From Chelativorans sp. J32 (GTDB lineage Bacteria > Pseudomonadota > Alphaproteobacteria > Rhizobiales > Rhizobiaceae), in the NCBI RefSeq assembly GCF_000518985.1, contig NZ_JAEQ01000029.1, positions 1 through 35,751 on the forward strand: 35,751 nt of DNA, written 5' to 3'. Positions 1-7,284 of this stretch are shown here, piece by piece. Position 1 is the first letter of the stretch; every line of letters starts with the position of its first letter. Made by a program: the position numbers and the translations under genes. Below the pieces are notes generated by a model. It was not told the DNA's origin, did no database searches, and was given only the letters and a program-made list of their open reading frames with translations.

Positions 1-291
1 GGCACCGGCTCCGCCTTCGCCGAGGAATGGCAGACCTCCTCGGCGCATCTGGGCATCCTGCGCGCCGACCTGCACCTGATCAAGAGCTGGGACCTGCTCC
101 TGGAAGGCCGCGTCCTGCACATGCCGGAGGCCGAGACCACCGACTATGGCGCGCTCGCCGCGCTCTACCGCCATGTCGGCAACAATTTCAAGGTCGGCGT
201 CGGCTACAATTTCGGCCGCTTCTCCGACGACTTGCGCGACCTAACCCTCGACGACGAAGGCGTCTTCCTGAACATCGTCGGGAAATTCTGA
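1..291 (+). CDS. C-terminal end of an outer-membrane beta-barrel protein (partial)
   Basis: Reading frame 1 is open from the window edge to a TGA at 289-291, giving the last 96 residues of a larger protein. The sequence alternates hydrophobic and polar residues in short strands, contains the strand-like segment KVGVGYNFGRFSDDL, and ends in a phenylalanine (NIVGKF), the usual C-terminal signature recognised by the BAM insertion machinery. This ending resembles the last strands of large alphaproteobacterial surface/outer-membrane proteins. The N-terminal part, and therefore the function, lies outside the window. A hairpin just after the stop probably ends the transcript. Outer-membrane assignment is an inference from the terminal strand pattern and final Phe. 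Confidence 0.7.
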   Translation, partial: GTGSAFAEEWQTSSAHLGILRADLHLIKSWDLLLEGRVLHMPEAETTDYGALAALYRHVGNNFKVGVGYNFGRFSDDLRDLTLDDEGVFLNIVGKF

Positions 292-301
292 CCGCCTCTC
301 T

Positions 302-329
302 CCCCGCCGCCCAACAACACGCGGCGGGG
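302..329 (+). terminator. Stem-loop terminator after the outer-membrane gene
   Basis: A perfect 9-bp GC-rich stem (CCCCGCCGC / GCGGCGGGG) with a 10-nt loop starts 11 bases after the stop codon of the partial gene. No long T-run follows, so it may act as a weak or bidirectional terminator; the gene on the other side is convergent. Confidence 0.5.
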
Positions 330-385
330 CAGAGTTTGGCTGCGGTCCGGCCCCGCCCATCGCGCGCGCGCCAATGAAGCGGGCA

Positions 386-436
386 GCCGCATGTCCGAAA
401 ACCGATTCCGGTTTTCGGGCCGATGCTGTAGAGCGC
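386..436. repeat. Rhizobial-type intergenic palindromic element
   Basis: A 10-bp inverted repeat CCGAAAACCG / CGGTTTTCGG (395-404 and 409-418) sits in a context (GCATGTCCGAAAACCG ... GGGCCGATGCTGTAGAGCG) that I recognise as a variant of the short palindromic element scattered between genes in Rhizobiales genomes. It lies between two convergent genes. The family match is from memory; the palindrome itself is seen directly. Confidence 0.6.
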
Positions 437-439
437 GAT

Positions 440-1381
440 CTAAGCCACCATCTTGCATGCATATCCGATCTGCTCGACGTGACGATGGTCGGTACCGCAG
501 CAGCCGCCGAGCACATTGATCTGGGGTTGGCGCTGCAGCAGGTCGCGGTATTGGGCGCCGAGCTCTACCGGATTGCCGTCGTCGAGATCGGGCGCCTCGT
601 TGAGTTCCTGATGGCTGCGCTTCGATGCATTGGCACGCAGGCCGCGCACGCGCGCCGCCCAGGAGCCCGTGAGCACGCCGCCGAAATGGGTCGGATGGGC
701 GCAATTGATCATGTAATATGCGGGCGTGTCGCCTGTTCGGCCGTCGACCTCCACGATCGCGTCCTTCAGGGTTTGACCGGTCGGCAAGCGGCCGTCTGTT
801 TCGAGCGTGAAGGAAATCGCTACGGGCAGGCCGCATTTCTGCGCTGCGCGCGCGATGCCGACCGCCTCATGCGCGTTGGTCATGGTGATCGCCGTCACCA
901 TATCCGCGCCGGCTTCATCGAAGCTTCGGATCTGTGCAGCGTGGTAGTCCTCGGCTTCGGCTGGATTCATCACTTGGCCGGGATCGTAGCCGTCGCCGCG
1001 TGGGCCGACGCAACCGCTGACGACCATGGGCACCTGCGGCGTTGCGAACTCCTGGTGAAGTTCTCGCATCAAGGCGATCGCGTCGCGATTTGCCTCGGCG
1101 AGCGTCTCGGCTGAATAACCGAGCTTCTGTCCCCAATCGGCGCTCGCCCGCCAGGTCGGGCTCTCCAGGATGAAGCCGACGCCCTCGCGCTTCGCGATCT
1201 GCACATAGCGCACATAGTAGTTGCGGAGTGCCGCTCGGCCGTGCGGTTCACGCAGCAGGTCGAAGGCAGCGAAATAGGGCAGATTAAATCCGTCGTGAAA
1301 GATCAGCGTCGTCTCGATGCCGCCATCGGTGAGGAACAACCCGCCATCGAGCTGTGGCAGTCGGCTGCGATACTTCGTCAT
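440..1381 (-). CDS. Homocysteine S-methyltransferase family protein
   Basis: This 313-residue protein has the single-domain homocysteine S-methyltransferase fold (MmuM / MHT1 type). The N-terminal LTDGGIETTLIF box is present, and the zinc-binding cysteines are visible as MINCAHP near residue 225 and GGCCGTDHRHVEQI near 292-305. Family members transfer a methyl group from a donor such as S-methylmethionine or a betaine to homocysteine, in the cytoplasm. The length is normal. It starts with ATG at 1381 and is the last of three minus-strand genes after a DUF1127 gene and a hydrolase, only 20 bases from the latter, so the three are probably co-transcribed. Which methyl donor is used cannot be told; the hydrolase next to it could release one. 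The family call is firm, the substrate is open. Confidence 0.88.
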   Translation of the reverse strand: MTKYRSRLPQLDGGLFLTDGGIETTLIFHDGFNLPYFAAFDLLREPHGRAALRNYYVRYVQIAKREGVGFILESPTWRASADWGQKLGYSAETLAEANRDAIALMRELHQEFATPQVPMVVSGCVGPRGDGYDPGQVMNPAEAEDYHAAQIRSFDEAGADMVTAITMTNAHEAVGIARAAQKCGLPVAISFTLETDGRLPTGQTLKDAIVEVDGRTGDTPAYYMINCAHPTHFGGVLTGSWAARVRGLRANASKRSHQELNEAPDLDDGNPVELGAQYRDLLQRQPQINVLGGCCGTDHRHVEQIGYACKMVA

Positions 1382-1401
1382 TGTTGTATCTCCGGTTCGT
1401 T

Positions 1402-2172
1402 CTATTGATCTCTAGGCGACCAGGCGGCTGCCCGGTGCGGCGATCCCGCATAGGTAATCATCCGGGCTCCGGGGATCGCGGATGCGATCGCCTCCTGCTG
1501 GCTGCGTGCGGCGATGCCGTCCCTGTCCCCCCACAGAACCAGCGTGGGTGCAGAAATCGCCGCGACTACCGGGCTGACATCGCCCTCCATTTGGCCCCGC
1601 AACGCCGATCGCCACACATAGGCTGGGACTTTCAGGCTTTCCGCCAGGACCGACGCAAAGAACTCCGGCGGCACGGGCCTTGCGAGCGTGCTTTGTTGAA
1701 ACTCCCGCACGAATGCGGGATCCACCGGATCATTGAGTGTAGCGACGCCCTGGTACCAGAGCGCCTCGACTTCGGGATTGCCCTTCAGCGTCGTGAAAGC
1801 ACCGAGCAGGACGAGGCCGCGCGTGCGCTGCGGATGGTCGATGGCAAAGCGCAGTGCAACCTGGCTTCCCATGGAGTGCCCGGCGATCACTGCGGAACCT
1901 ATGCCGATCGCGTCCATGAAGGCGGCGATATCCGCAGCGAGCACGCCCGTGTCGTAGCCTGAGCGAGGCTTGTCGGAATCGCCATGGCCGCGCTGCGAGA
2001 CGGCGAGCACCCGCAGACCTGCAGGCAGTGCCTCCAGCAGCAGCTGGAAGGAGCGCCAGGAGTCGGTGTAGCCGTGTAGCAACAACAGCGGCACACCAGA
2101 TCGATCACCGGATTCGACGTAGTGAAGATCGATACCCGAAGCCAGCGTGACAGTCTTGGAACGAAACGCCAT
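1402..2172 (-). CDS. Alpha/beta hydrolase, C-terminus possibly shortened
   Basis: The protein is an alpha/beta-hydrolase-fold enzyme of about 256 residues. It shows the oxyanion segment LLLLHGYTDSW, the nucleophile elbow GHSMGS near residue 96, and the acid-bearing strand LVLWGDRDG near 220. The last stretch is odd: family members normally have a GHxxHWE-like catalytic histidine followed by a helix of about 20 residues, whereas here the end reads AGSPHRAAAWSPRDQ and stops. A histidine is present, but displaced, and the final helix is missing. I place the start at the ATG at 2172, one base after the TGA of the upstream DUF1127 gene, which suggests translational coupling; an in-frame ATG at 2187 overlaps that gene. 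The substrate is unknown. Confidence 0.8.
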   Translation of the reverse strand: MAFRSKTVTLASGIDLHYVESGDRSGVPLLLLHGYTDSWRSFQLLLEALPAGLRVLAVSQRGHGDSDKPRSGYDTGVLAADIAAFMDAIGIGSAVIAGHSMGSQVALRFAIDHPQRTRGLVLLGAFTTLKGNPEVEALWYQGVATLNDPVDPAFVREFQQSTLARPVPPEFFASVLAESLKVPAYVWRSALRGQMEGDVSPVVAAISAPTLVLWGDRDGIAARSQQEAIASAIPGARMITYAGSPHRAAAWSPRDQ

Positions 2173-2173
2173 G

Positions 2174-2410
2174 TCAGTGGCCTCCATCGCGCTCGGGGCA
2201 TGTGAGATAGCGAGGCCCTACGCACCGCAGCCCGATATCGCGCAACATGCGCTCGTCCAGAAGGGCGAGGGCACGCTCCGACCGTCGGACCGACAGCAGC
2301 TGCGCGAGTGGAGCCGTCAAACGCCGCAGCATCGCTGAGGCGGGGCGGAAGACATTTGATCCTCTGGCGGCACGCGCAGCAGCGTGACCGCACATCATCA
2401 TGGTGCTCAC
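2174..2410 (-). CDS. DUF1127 small protein
   Basis: This 78-residue basic protein ends in the DUF1127 signature ALALLDERMLRDIGL (residues about 47-61). DUF1127 proteins are small, arginine-rich, very common in Rhizobiales, and some affect RNA turnover or carbon and phosphate metabolism; the role of this one is unknown. A strong ribosome site (GGAGGAG) lies just before a GTG at 2410, and ATGs at 2401, 2398 and 2395 are alternatives. Its stop codon abuts the hydrolase start, so it heads a three-gene minus-strand transcript, divergent from the AraC gene at 2585. The N-terminal third has no recognisable motif. Confidence 0.75.
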   Translation of the reverse strand: MSTMMMCGHAAARAARGSNVFRPASAMLRRLTAPLAQLLSVRRSERALALLDERMLRDIGLRCVGPRYLTCPERDGGH

Positions 2411-2584
2411 GATCTCCTCCAGTGATAGAATGGGTTCTGGGATGGCCGCCGGGCGGTCGATCCGGCAGAGGTTGGGAGCGTCCCGCTCACCTCTGCCAGG
2501 GCGCTAAGGTAAAGCGCCGACCGAAGGGCGTGAATGACCGGACCGCCGGATCGATTGACCGAGTGACCGGAGCCTGAGACAGAA

Positions 2585-3538
2585 ATGGACGCACTTTCAG
2601 ACCTGCTACAGGCCGTGAGACTGACTGGCGGCGTGTTTCTCGACGCCCACTTCACCGCGCCCTGGTGCATCGCGTCGAGGATCGATCCCGAAGACTGCCG
2701 GCCATACCTGGCCACCCCGCTCCAGGTCATCGGCTACCACTATGTGGTGGAAGGCCGGATGCTGGTCTCGACCGATGAGAAGCGTGCGGTCGAGGTGCGC
2801 GCGGGAGAGATCGTGCTTCTGCCGCGCAACGATCTCCATTTTTTGGGCAGCTCCATCAGCCGCAAGCCGATCTATGCCCACGATCTCATTCAAGCTTCGG
2901 GCCCGGGTGGGCTCGCACGGATCGTCCATGGCGGCGGCGGGGAACATACGCATATCGTCTGCGGCTTTCTCGGCAGCGATCAGCAAGGAAACCCGCTTCT
3001 CGCCACCTTGCCGCCCATCCTGAAGGTGGACATGACCCAGGCAGGCTCGGCCGACTGGATCGAATCCTCGCTCCGTTTCGCCATTGGCGGCCTGCGGGAC
3101 GGAAAGATCGCGACTGCAACCGTGATGCGCAAGCTTTCCGAATTGATGTTCGTAGAGGCTGTCCGCCGTTACGCCGAATCGCTCCCGGACGAACGAAGAG
3201 GGTGGCTTGCCGGCGTCCGTGACCCCTGCGTCGGACGCGCGCTGAGCCTCCTACATGGGAAGTTCGACCATCCTTGGACTGCCGAAGCCCTGGCAAAGGA
3301 GGTCGCGATGTCCCGCTCGGCCTTTGCCGAGCGCTTTGCGGCACTCGTCGGGATGCCGCCCATGCGTTACGTCACGTTCTGGCGGTTGCAGGTGGCGAAA
3401 GAGAAGCTCCGCGATGGCCGCCAGCCAGTTGCGCAGATCGCCTATGAGGTGGGATATCAAGCCGAGGCAGCTTTTATCCGCGCCTTCAAGCGGGAATTTG
3501 GCGTTCCGCCGGCGACTTGGCGCAGGCAGGCGCATTAG
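2585..3538 (+). CDS. AraC family transcriptional regulator with N-terminal cupin domain
   Basis: This 317-residue regulator has an N-terminal cupin/AraC-binding region (about residues 20-200) carrying YHYVVEGRM and VRAGEIVLLPRNDLHFL, typical of the cupin_6 sensor type. The C-terminal AraC HTH region (about 212-315) contains two helix-turn-helix units, ALAKEVAMSRSAFAERFAALVG and QIAYEVGYQAEAAFIRAFKREFG, followed by the PPATWRR ending. It is transcribed divergently from the DUF1127-hydrolase-methyltransferase set, 174 bases apart, and is the obvious candidate to control that set. The effector molecule is unknown. Length and architecture are normal for the family. Confidence 0.9.
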   Translation: MDALSDLLQAVRLTGGVFLDAHFTAPWCIASRIDPEDCRPYLATPLQVIGYHYVVEGRMLVSTDEKRAVEVRAGEIVLLPRNDLHFLGSSISRKPIYAHDLIQASGPGGLARIVHGGGGEHTHIVCGFLGSDQQGNPLLATLPPILKVDMTQAGSADWIESSLRFAIGGLRDGKIATATVMRKLSELMFVEAVRRYAESLPDERRGWLAGVRDPCVGRALSLLHGKFDHPWTAEALAKEVAMSRSAFAERFAALVGMPPMRYVTFWRLQVAKEKLRDGRQPVAQIAYEVGYQAEAAFIRAFKREFGVPPATWRRQAH

Positions 3539-3692
3539 TGAGGCAGTCGCATCATCGTCCGTGCAGCGGCTGCTTCATTGTCCGAGTGATGGCCCAACGC
3601 CCTGTCCAGTCATGACGAAAACAGGGGGATTGCCTTCGCGATCTCCAGGAGCCACGCCGGCGCCCATTCTGAAGGCGCGCGGGCCGAGCAGG

Positions 3693-3725
3693 CTCGATGC
3701 AGCCCACAGGGCGGGCTGCATCGAG
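3693..3725. terminator. Bidirectional stem-loop between convergent genes
   Basis: A perfect 13-bp stem (CTCGATGCAGCCC / GGGCTGCATCGAG) with a 7-nt loop lies between the convergent AraC gene and the substrate-binding-protein gene, 12 bases from the latter's stop. No clear T-run follows in either direction, but position and stem strength fit a terminator or an mRNA-end hairpin. Confidence 0.6.
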
Positions 3726-3736
3726 GCAAATCTCTG

Positions 3737-5350
3737 TCAATCGGCCAGTGTCAGCGAGGCGTAGCGGCCTCGCACACCTTCAGGGCCGGTCACGAAGTTG
3801 TCGAGCTTGGCGCTCGCGACTGTGACATAGATCGGCCGGGCGAGCGGCAGGATCGGCAGATCCTCCATGGCGATCTGCTGAAAGCGCTTGAACAACTCGG
3901 CGCGTTTATCCTCGGCAGGCTCGCTGGCAGCCTTGTCCAAGACCTCGTCCATTTCCGGGTTCTGGTAGTTGGAAGCGTTGACGAAGGGCGTTCCTTGCGC
4001 GATCGCGGCCGAGTGGTAGAAGCGCTGCGATCCGATCGAGGGATCGGCCGTCACCGAGGCCGGGAACATCGAGATATCGAAATTGTACTCGCCATAAACC
4101 TGCCGGATGAAGGTCGGCACGTCGGCTGCCTGCAATTCGAGATCGACGCCGACCTTGCGCAATTGCTGGCGCAGGAACTGACCGGCGCGGTCATAGGTGT
4201 CGCCCATGGCAGGCCAGATCAAGCGGAGCTTGAAGCGCATTCCGTCCCCGCCCTTGGCGAAACCCGCTTCGTCCAGCAGGGCTTCCGCCTTCGCGGGGTC
4301 GTAGGGATAGGCCGGCACGTCGGCGCTGTAAAAATGCGGCAGCGTCTGCGGAAGCGGCCCCGTGAGGACTTCCGCTAGATCGTACCAGACCGTTTTCTTC
4401 ATCGCCTCGCGGTCGATGGCGTGCATCAGCGCCTTGCGCACCTCGATCTTCGCCAGATGCTCGTTGCGCAGGTTCAGTTCCAACACATCGAGGCTGTTGT
4501 TCATCTCGATGCCACGCGTTTCGACCTTGAAATTGGGGTCTTCCTGGAAGCGCTTCACCTCGTTGAGAGGGATCGGGCCGTCGCCGCCCAGATGCAGTTC
4601 ACCGGCCTCGAAAGCCGCGACGCGGGCACTCGAATCGGCATAGATGCGGACGATCAGGCGGTCGATCACCGGTTTGCCCGCTTCCCAATAATCGGGGTTC
4701 CTTTCCAGGATGATGTGGCTGCCGCGCTCCCACTGCACGAACTTGTAGGGGCCGGTGCCGATGGGCGCGTTGTTGGCGGGATTCTTGAGCACGTCCGTGC
4801 CTTCATAGACATGCTTGGGCAGGATCGGCGATTCCCAGCCGGAAAGCGCAAACATGAGGGCGGGAGAGGGCTCGCTCAGCTTCAAGACGGCAGTGAGCGC
4901 ATCCGGTGTTTCCACGGCGGTTACATTGGCGAAGACGCCACGGCCGCGCGGGTGATGCTGCTTCAGGATCTCCATGATGGAATAGGCGACATCGGCGGAA
5001 GAGAAGGGCTGTCCGTCGTGCCACTTCACACCGTCGCGCAGTTTGAAGGTGATCGTGTGCCCATCGGGTGCCACTTCCCATGAGGTCGCCAGCGCCGGCT
5101 GGGGCTTCAATTCGAAATCATAATCCAGAAGACCCTCGGTCATCTTGCTCGAGATCACCGTCACGGGGGAGGCCGTGTTGAAGGCGCTCAACATGGCATT
5201 GGGTTCGGGATTGATGGTCATGACGACCGTCTTGGCATCCTGCGCGAAGGAGGCTCCAGGGGCAAACATGCCCGCCAGAACAGTCGATGATCCCAGTATC
5301 AGGAGGTTGCGACGGGTGATGGTCGTGGCGGCAATGGACGGTTCACGCAT
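3737..5350 (-). CDS. Peptide-type ABC transporter substrate-binding protein, Tat-exported
   Basis: The 537-residue protein is a cluster-C (DppA/OppA type, SBP_bac_5) solute-binding protein. Its N-terminus has a twin-arginine signal (TRRNLLILGSS) and a hydrophobic stretch ending in ASFAQ-DA, so it should be exported folded to the periplasm. Family landmarks include FKLRDGVKWHDGQPFSSADV and GTGPYKFVQW. I take the ATG at 5350, preceded by AGGGGAAG; the frame stays open far upstream, but that extension lacks a signal peptide and runs antisense to the next gene. No permease or ATPase gene is adjacent; the matching Dpp/Opp core lies at 16.25-19.9 kb. An AraC regulator is divergent from it. The ligand is probably a peptide or an amino-acid derivative, possibly a tryptophan-related one (inference from context). 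Confidence 0.9.
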   Translation of the reverse strand: MREPSIAATTITRRNLLILGSSTVLAGMFAPGASFAQDAKTVVMTINPEPNAMLSAFNTASPVTVISSKMTEGLLDYDFELKPQPALATSWEVAPDGHTITFKLRDGVKWHDGQPFSSADVAYSIMEILKQHHPRGRGVFANVTAVETPDALTAVLKLSEPSPALMFALSGWESPILPKHVYEGTDVLKNPANNAPIGTGPYKFVQWERGSHIILERNPDYWEAGKPVIDRLIVRIYADSSARVAAFEAGELHLGGDGPIPLNEVKRFQEDPNFKVETRGIEMNNSLDVLELNLRNEHLAKIEVRKALMHAIDREAMKKTVWYDLAEVLTGPLPQTLPHFYSADVPAYPYDPAKAEALLDEAGFAKGGDGMRFKLRLIWPAMGDTYDRAGQFLRQQLRKVGVDLELQAADVPTFIRQVYGEYNFDISMFPASVTADPSIGSQRFYHSAAIAQGTPFVNASNYQNPEMDEVLDKAASEPAEDKRAELFKRFQQIAMEDLPILPLARPIYVTVASAKLDNFVTGPEGVRGRYASLTLAD

Positions 5351-5599
5351 TCGATTCTTCCCCTGGTTCTTTATGGATGCCGAACAACCGGTTCCTTTGA
5401 AACCGATATTGATGGTGGGCAACAAGGCTGCATAGCGCCCACAATTTTCCCTGATGGTTTTATTTTTTGGATTTCCGCCTTTTTCTTGCCTTTCGCAGGG
5501 ATAGGAAACCTTCGTACCGCGTGGTTGACCCCGAAAGCGTCTGGGGCCAAACGTGGGAAATTCAGTGGGTGCCGGTTCGTGCGGCGAAAGGAAATACAG

Positions 5600-6667
5600 T
5601 TGACTGGCGAGGCACAGAGAGGACTCTTCAGGCAGGAACTTGGAGACGAGAGCAGAACGCTCGCTTCCGTGTTCCGGCGGGTGACCGAGGGGCTCACCGG
5701 CCGCGATCGGTTGACCGATGCACGCCAGAAGATCTTTCATGCGTGCGTCGACCTGCAGGGCCCCGACGACAAGGGGTATTGGCGCTTCATCACGGTGCGC
5801 GACGAAATCTTCGCCATCATCACTGAATGCGAGTTTGCCGAAGCCCGCGTGGAGCGGGTGGTGGACGAAGGCTTTGTCGAGTTCCACATCGTCATGAGCA
5901 GTCCGGTGGAGCTCAGCCTGTCCAAGCCCGACAGGGACGAGCGGAAATTCGACGAAGCAACGCTGATCGCCTGCCGCAACGCAGTCGACGTGGGTTACAG
6001 CGTTCATTTGTCGCCCGGCCAGACCAGCATGATCGGGATTTATGTGGATCCCGACCTGCTGCGGGAAAGTTTTGGCCTCGATGGCGGCGAGATCGCCGAT
6101 ATCCAGAAGCTTCTCAATCCGCAGCCAGGAACGATTACGGTTCTGGAGCAGAGGCTGACGACGGAGATCATCGGGTGCCTGCGGGAGATCCGGGCAATCG
6201 CTTTCACCGAACAGCGCGATCTGGTGCTCGCCGCGGCCAAGCTGCATGAGCTTCTTTATTTCATCGTGTCGGCGTTGCGCAGCCGTGAGAATGTCGACGA
6301 CCCGTCGGTGGTGTTCACTCAGCGCGACCTGCTGATGTTCGAACGTGCGCGAGAGCTCCTCTCCACGCAGCTGGATAGGGCGCTCACCCTGCCGGAGTTG
6401 GCAAAGGAGCTCGGAACCAACGCCACCAAGCTCAAGAGTGGTTTCAAGCTGCTCTACGGCACCACGATCTTCAGCTATCGGCTGCGCTTCCGCATGGACC
6501 ATGCAATGAAGCTGCTGGCGGAAGAGTCGATGCCCATCTCCCATGTGGCGCGCGCGGTGGGCTACGAGCGGCAGGCAAGCTTCACCTCCGCCTTCAAGGG
6601 GCATTTCGGCTTCCTACCGAAATCGGTGCGCAGGCTTCAGGTGACCGGCAAGCGGAGTGCAAAATAG
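5600..6667 (+). CDS. AraC family transcriptional regulator
   Basis: This regulator has a poorly conserved N-terminal sensor region and a clear C-terminal AraC HTH domain (last ~100 residues), with LPELAKELGTNATKLKSGFKLLYG and ISHVARAVGYERQASFTSAFKGHFG followed by LPKSVR. I favour a TTG start at 5600 because AAAGGA precedes it by about 8 bases, giving 355 residues; an ATG at 5486 would add 38 residues that do not look structured. It is divergent from the substrate-binding protein gene and upstream of the ridA-like gene, so it is a good candidate regulator of the transporter and catabolic genes of the region. Its effector cannot be predicted. Confidence 0.85.
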   Translation: MTGEAQRGLFRQELGDESRTLASVFRRVTEGLTGRDRLTDARQKIFHACVDLQGPDDKGYWRFITVRDEIFAIITECEFAEARVERVVDEGFVEFHIVMSSPVELSLSKPDRDERKFDEATLIACRNAVDVGYSVHLSPGQTSMIGIYVDPDLLRESFGLDGGEIADIQKLLNPQPGTITVLEQRLTTEIIGCLREIRAIAFTEQRDLVLAAAKLHELLYFIVSALRSRENVDDPSVVFTQRDLLMFERARELLSTQLDRALTLPELAKELGTNATKLKSGFKLLYGTTIFSYRLRFRMDHAMKLLAEESMPISHVARAVGYERQASFTSAFKGHFGFLPKSVRRLQVTGKRSAK

Positions 6668-6811
6668 CTCCGGTTTGAGGGGCCTGCAGAGCGTTCGCAG
6701 CTTCCCGGGCTGATTGCCGGAATTATCCGCCGCAAAGCGCAAAAAAATCCGAAACGCCGGGTTCCGGCTTCGACCTATAGTTGGCGCGTGTTCCAAAACT
6801 GGAAGGATATG

Positions 6812-7186
6812 ATGAAGAACAGGATTTTCTCGGGCGCGCCATCCGAAGACTTTGCCGGTTACGCGAAGGCGGTGATCGATGGGGACCGGGTCTATGTCTC
6901 AGGCACGCTCGGTCAGGATGAAGATGGCGCGATCCCGGAGGATGTGGGCGCGCAGACGCGCAATGCGCTGGCGAGCATCGCCTCAGCCCTGGCCAAGGCC
7001 GATATGACGCTTGCCAATGCCGTGCAGGTGCGCGTGTTCATCACCGACGGCGCTTATCTGCGCGATGTGGCGGTGGTGCTGGGCGAGACATTCCGCGATA
7101 TCCGCCCCACAAACACGCTACTGATCTGTCAGATCCCGACGCCGGGCGCGAAAGTCGAAATCGAGCTCACGGCCTCGAGGGCCTGA
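6812..7186 (+). CDS. RidA (YjgF/YER057c/UK114) family protein
   Basis: This ~124-residue protein is a RidA-family member: VYVSGTLGQD, RNALASIASALAKADMTLANAVQVRVFITD and the C-terminal KVEIELTA strand are all in place. Canonical RidA hydrolyses 2-imino acids released by PLP or FAD enzymes. The catalytic arginine of RidA (Arg105 in E. coli, in VARLPKD) appears replaced by glutamine here (ICQIPTPGAK), so it may belong to a non-deaminase Rid subgroup. The start at 6812 (second of two adjacent ATGs) has GGAAGG at a good distance; GTG 6788 and ATG 6809 are alternatives. A perfect palindromic terminator follows 22 bases after the stop. It sits between an AraC gene and a convergent aldehyde dehydrogenase gene, close to FAD and PLP enzymes that can form imines. 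Confidence 0.88.
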   Translation: MKNRIFSGAPSEDFAGYAKAVIDGDRVYVSGTLGQDEDGAIPEDVGAQTRNALASIASALAKADMTLANAVQVRVFITDGAYLRDVAVVLGETFRDIRPTNTLLICQIPTPGAKVEIELTASRA

Positions 7187-7208
7187 GCTGCTTCATCACC
7201 TGCAGAAG

Positions 7209-7234
7209 AAAGGCCGGCGAATTCGCCGGCCTTT
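7209..7234. terminator. Perfect-palindrome bidirectional terminator
   Basis: Twenty-six bases form a perfect palindrome with arms AAAGGCCGGCGAA / TTCGCCGGCCTTT, so each strand ends the stem in a T-run. It lies between the convergent ridA-like and aldehyde dehydrogenase genes and should stop transcription from both sides. Confidence 0.85.
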
Positions 7235-7284
7235 TTCGTCCGAATGGGAAGTCTCCGCTTCAGCAGCTCTCCGGATCGTTGCAC

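Noticed and set aside
1402-2172. Alpha/beta hydrolase as the missing kynurenine formamidase.
   Set aside because: Bacterial KynB has a different metal-dependent fold, the gene is co-transcribed with a methyltransferase far from kynA-kynU, and nothing specific supports it; it stays only a remote option.
5351-6604. Open upstream extension of the substrate-binding protein gene to about 955 codons.
   Set aside because: The extension lies antisense to the AraC gene, has no family features, and the Tat signal peptide starts at the ATG at 5,350 with its own ribosome site.
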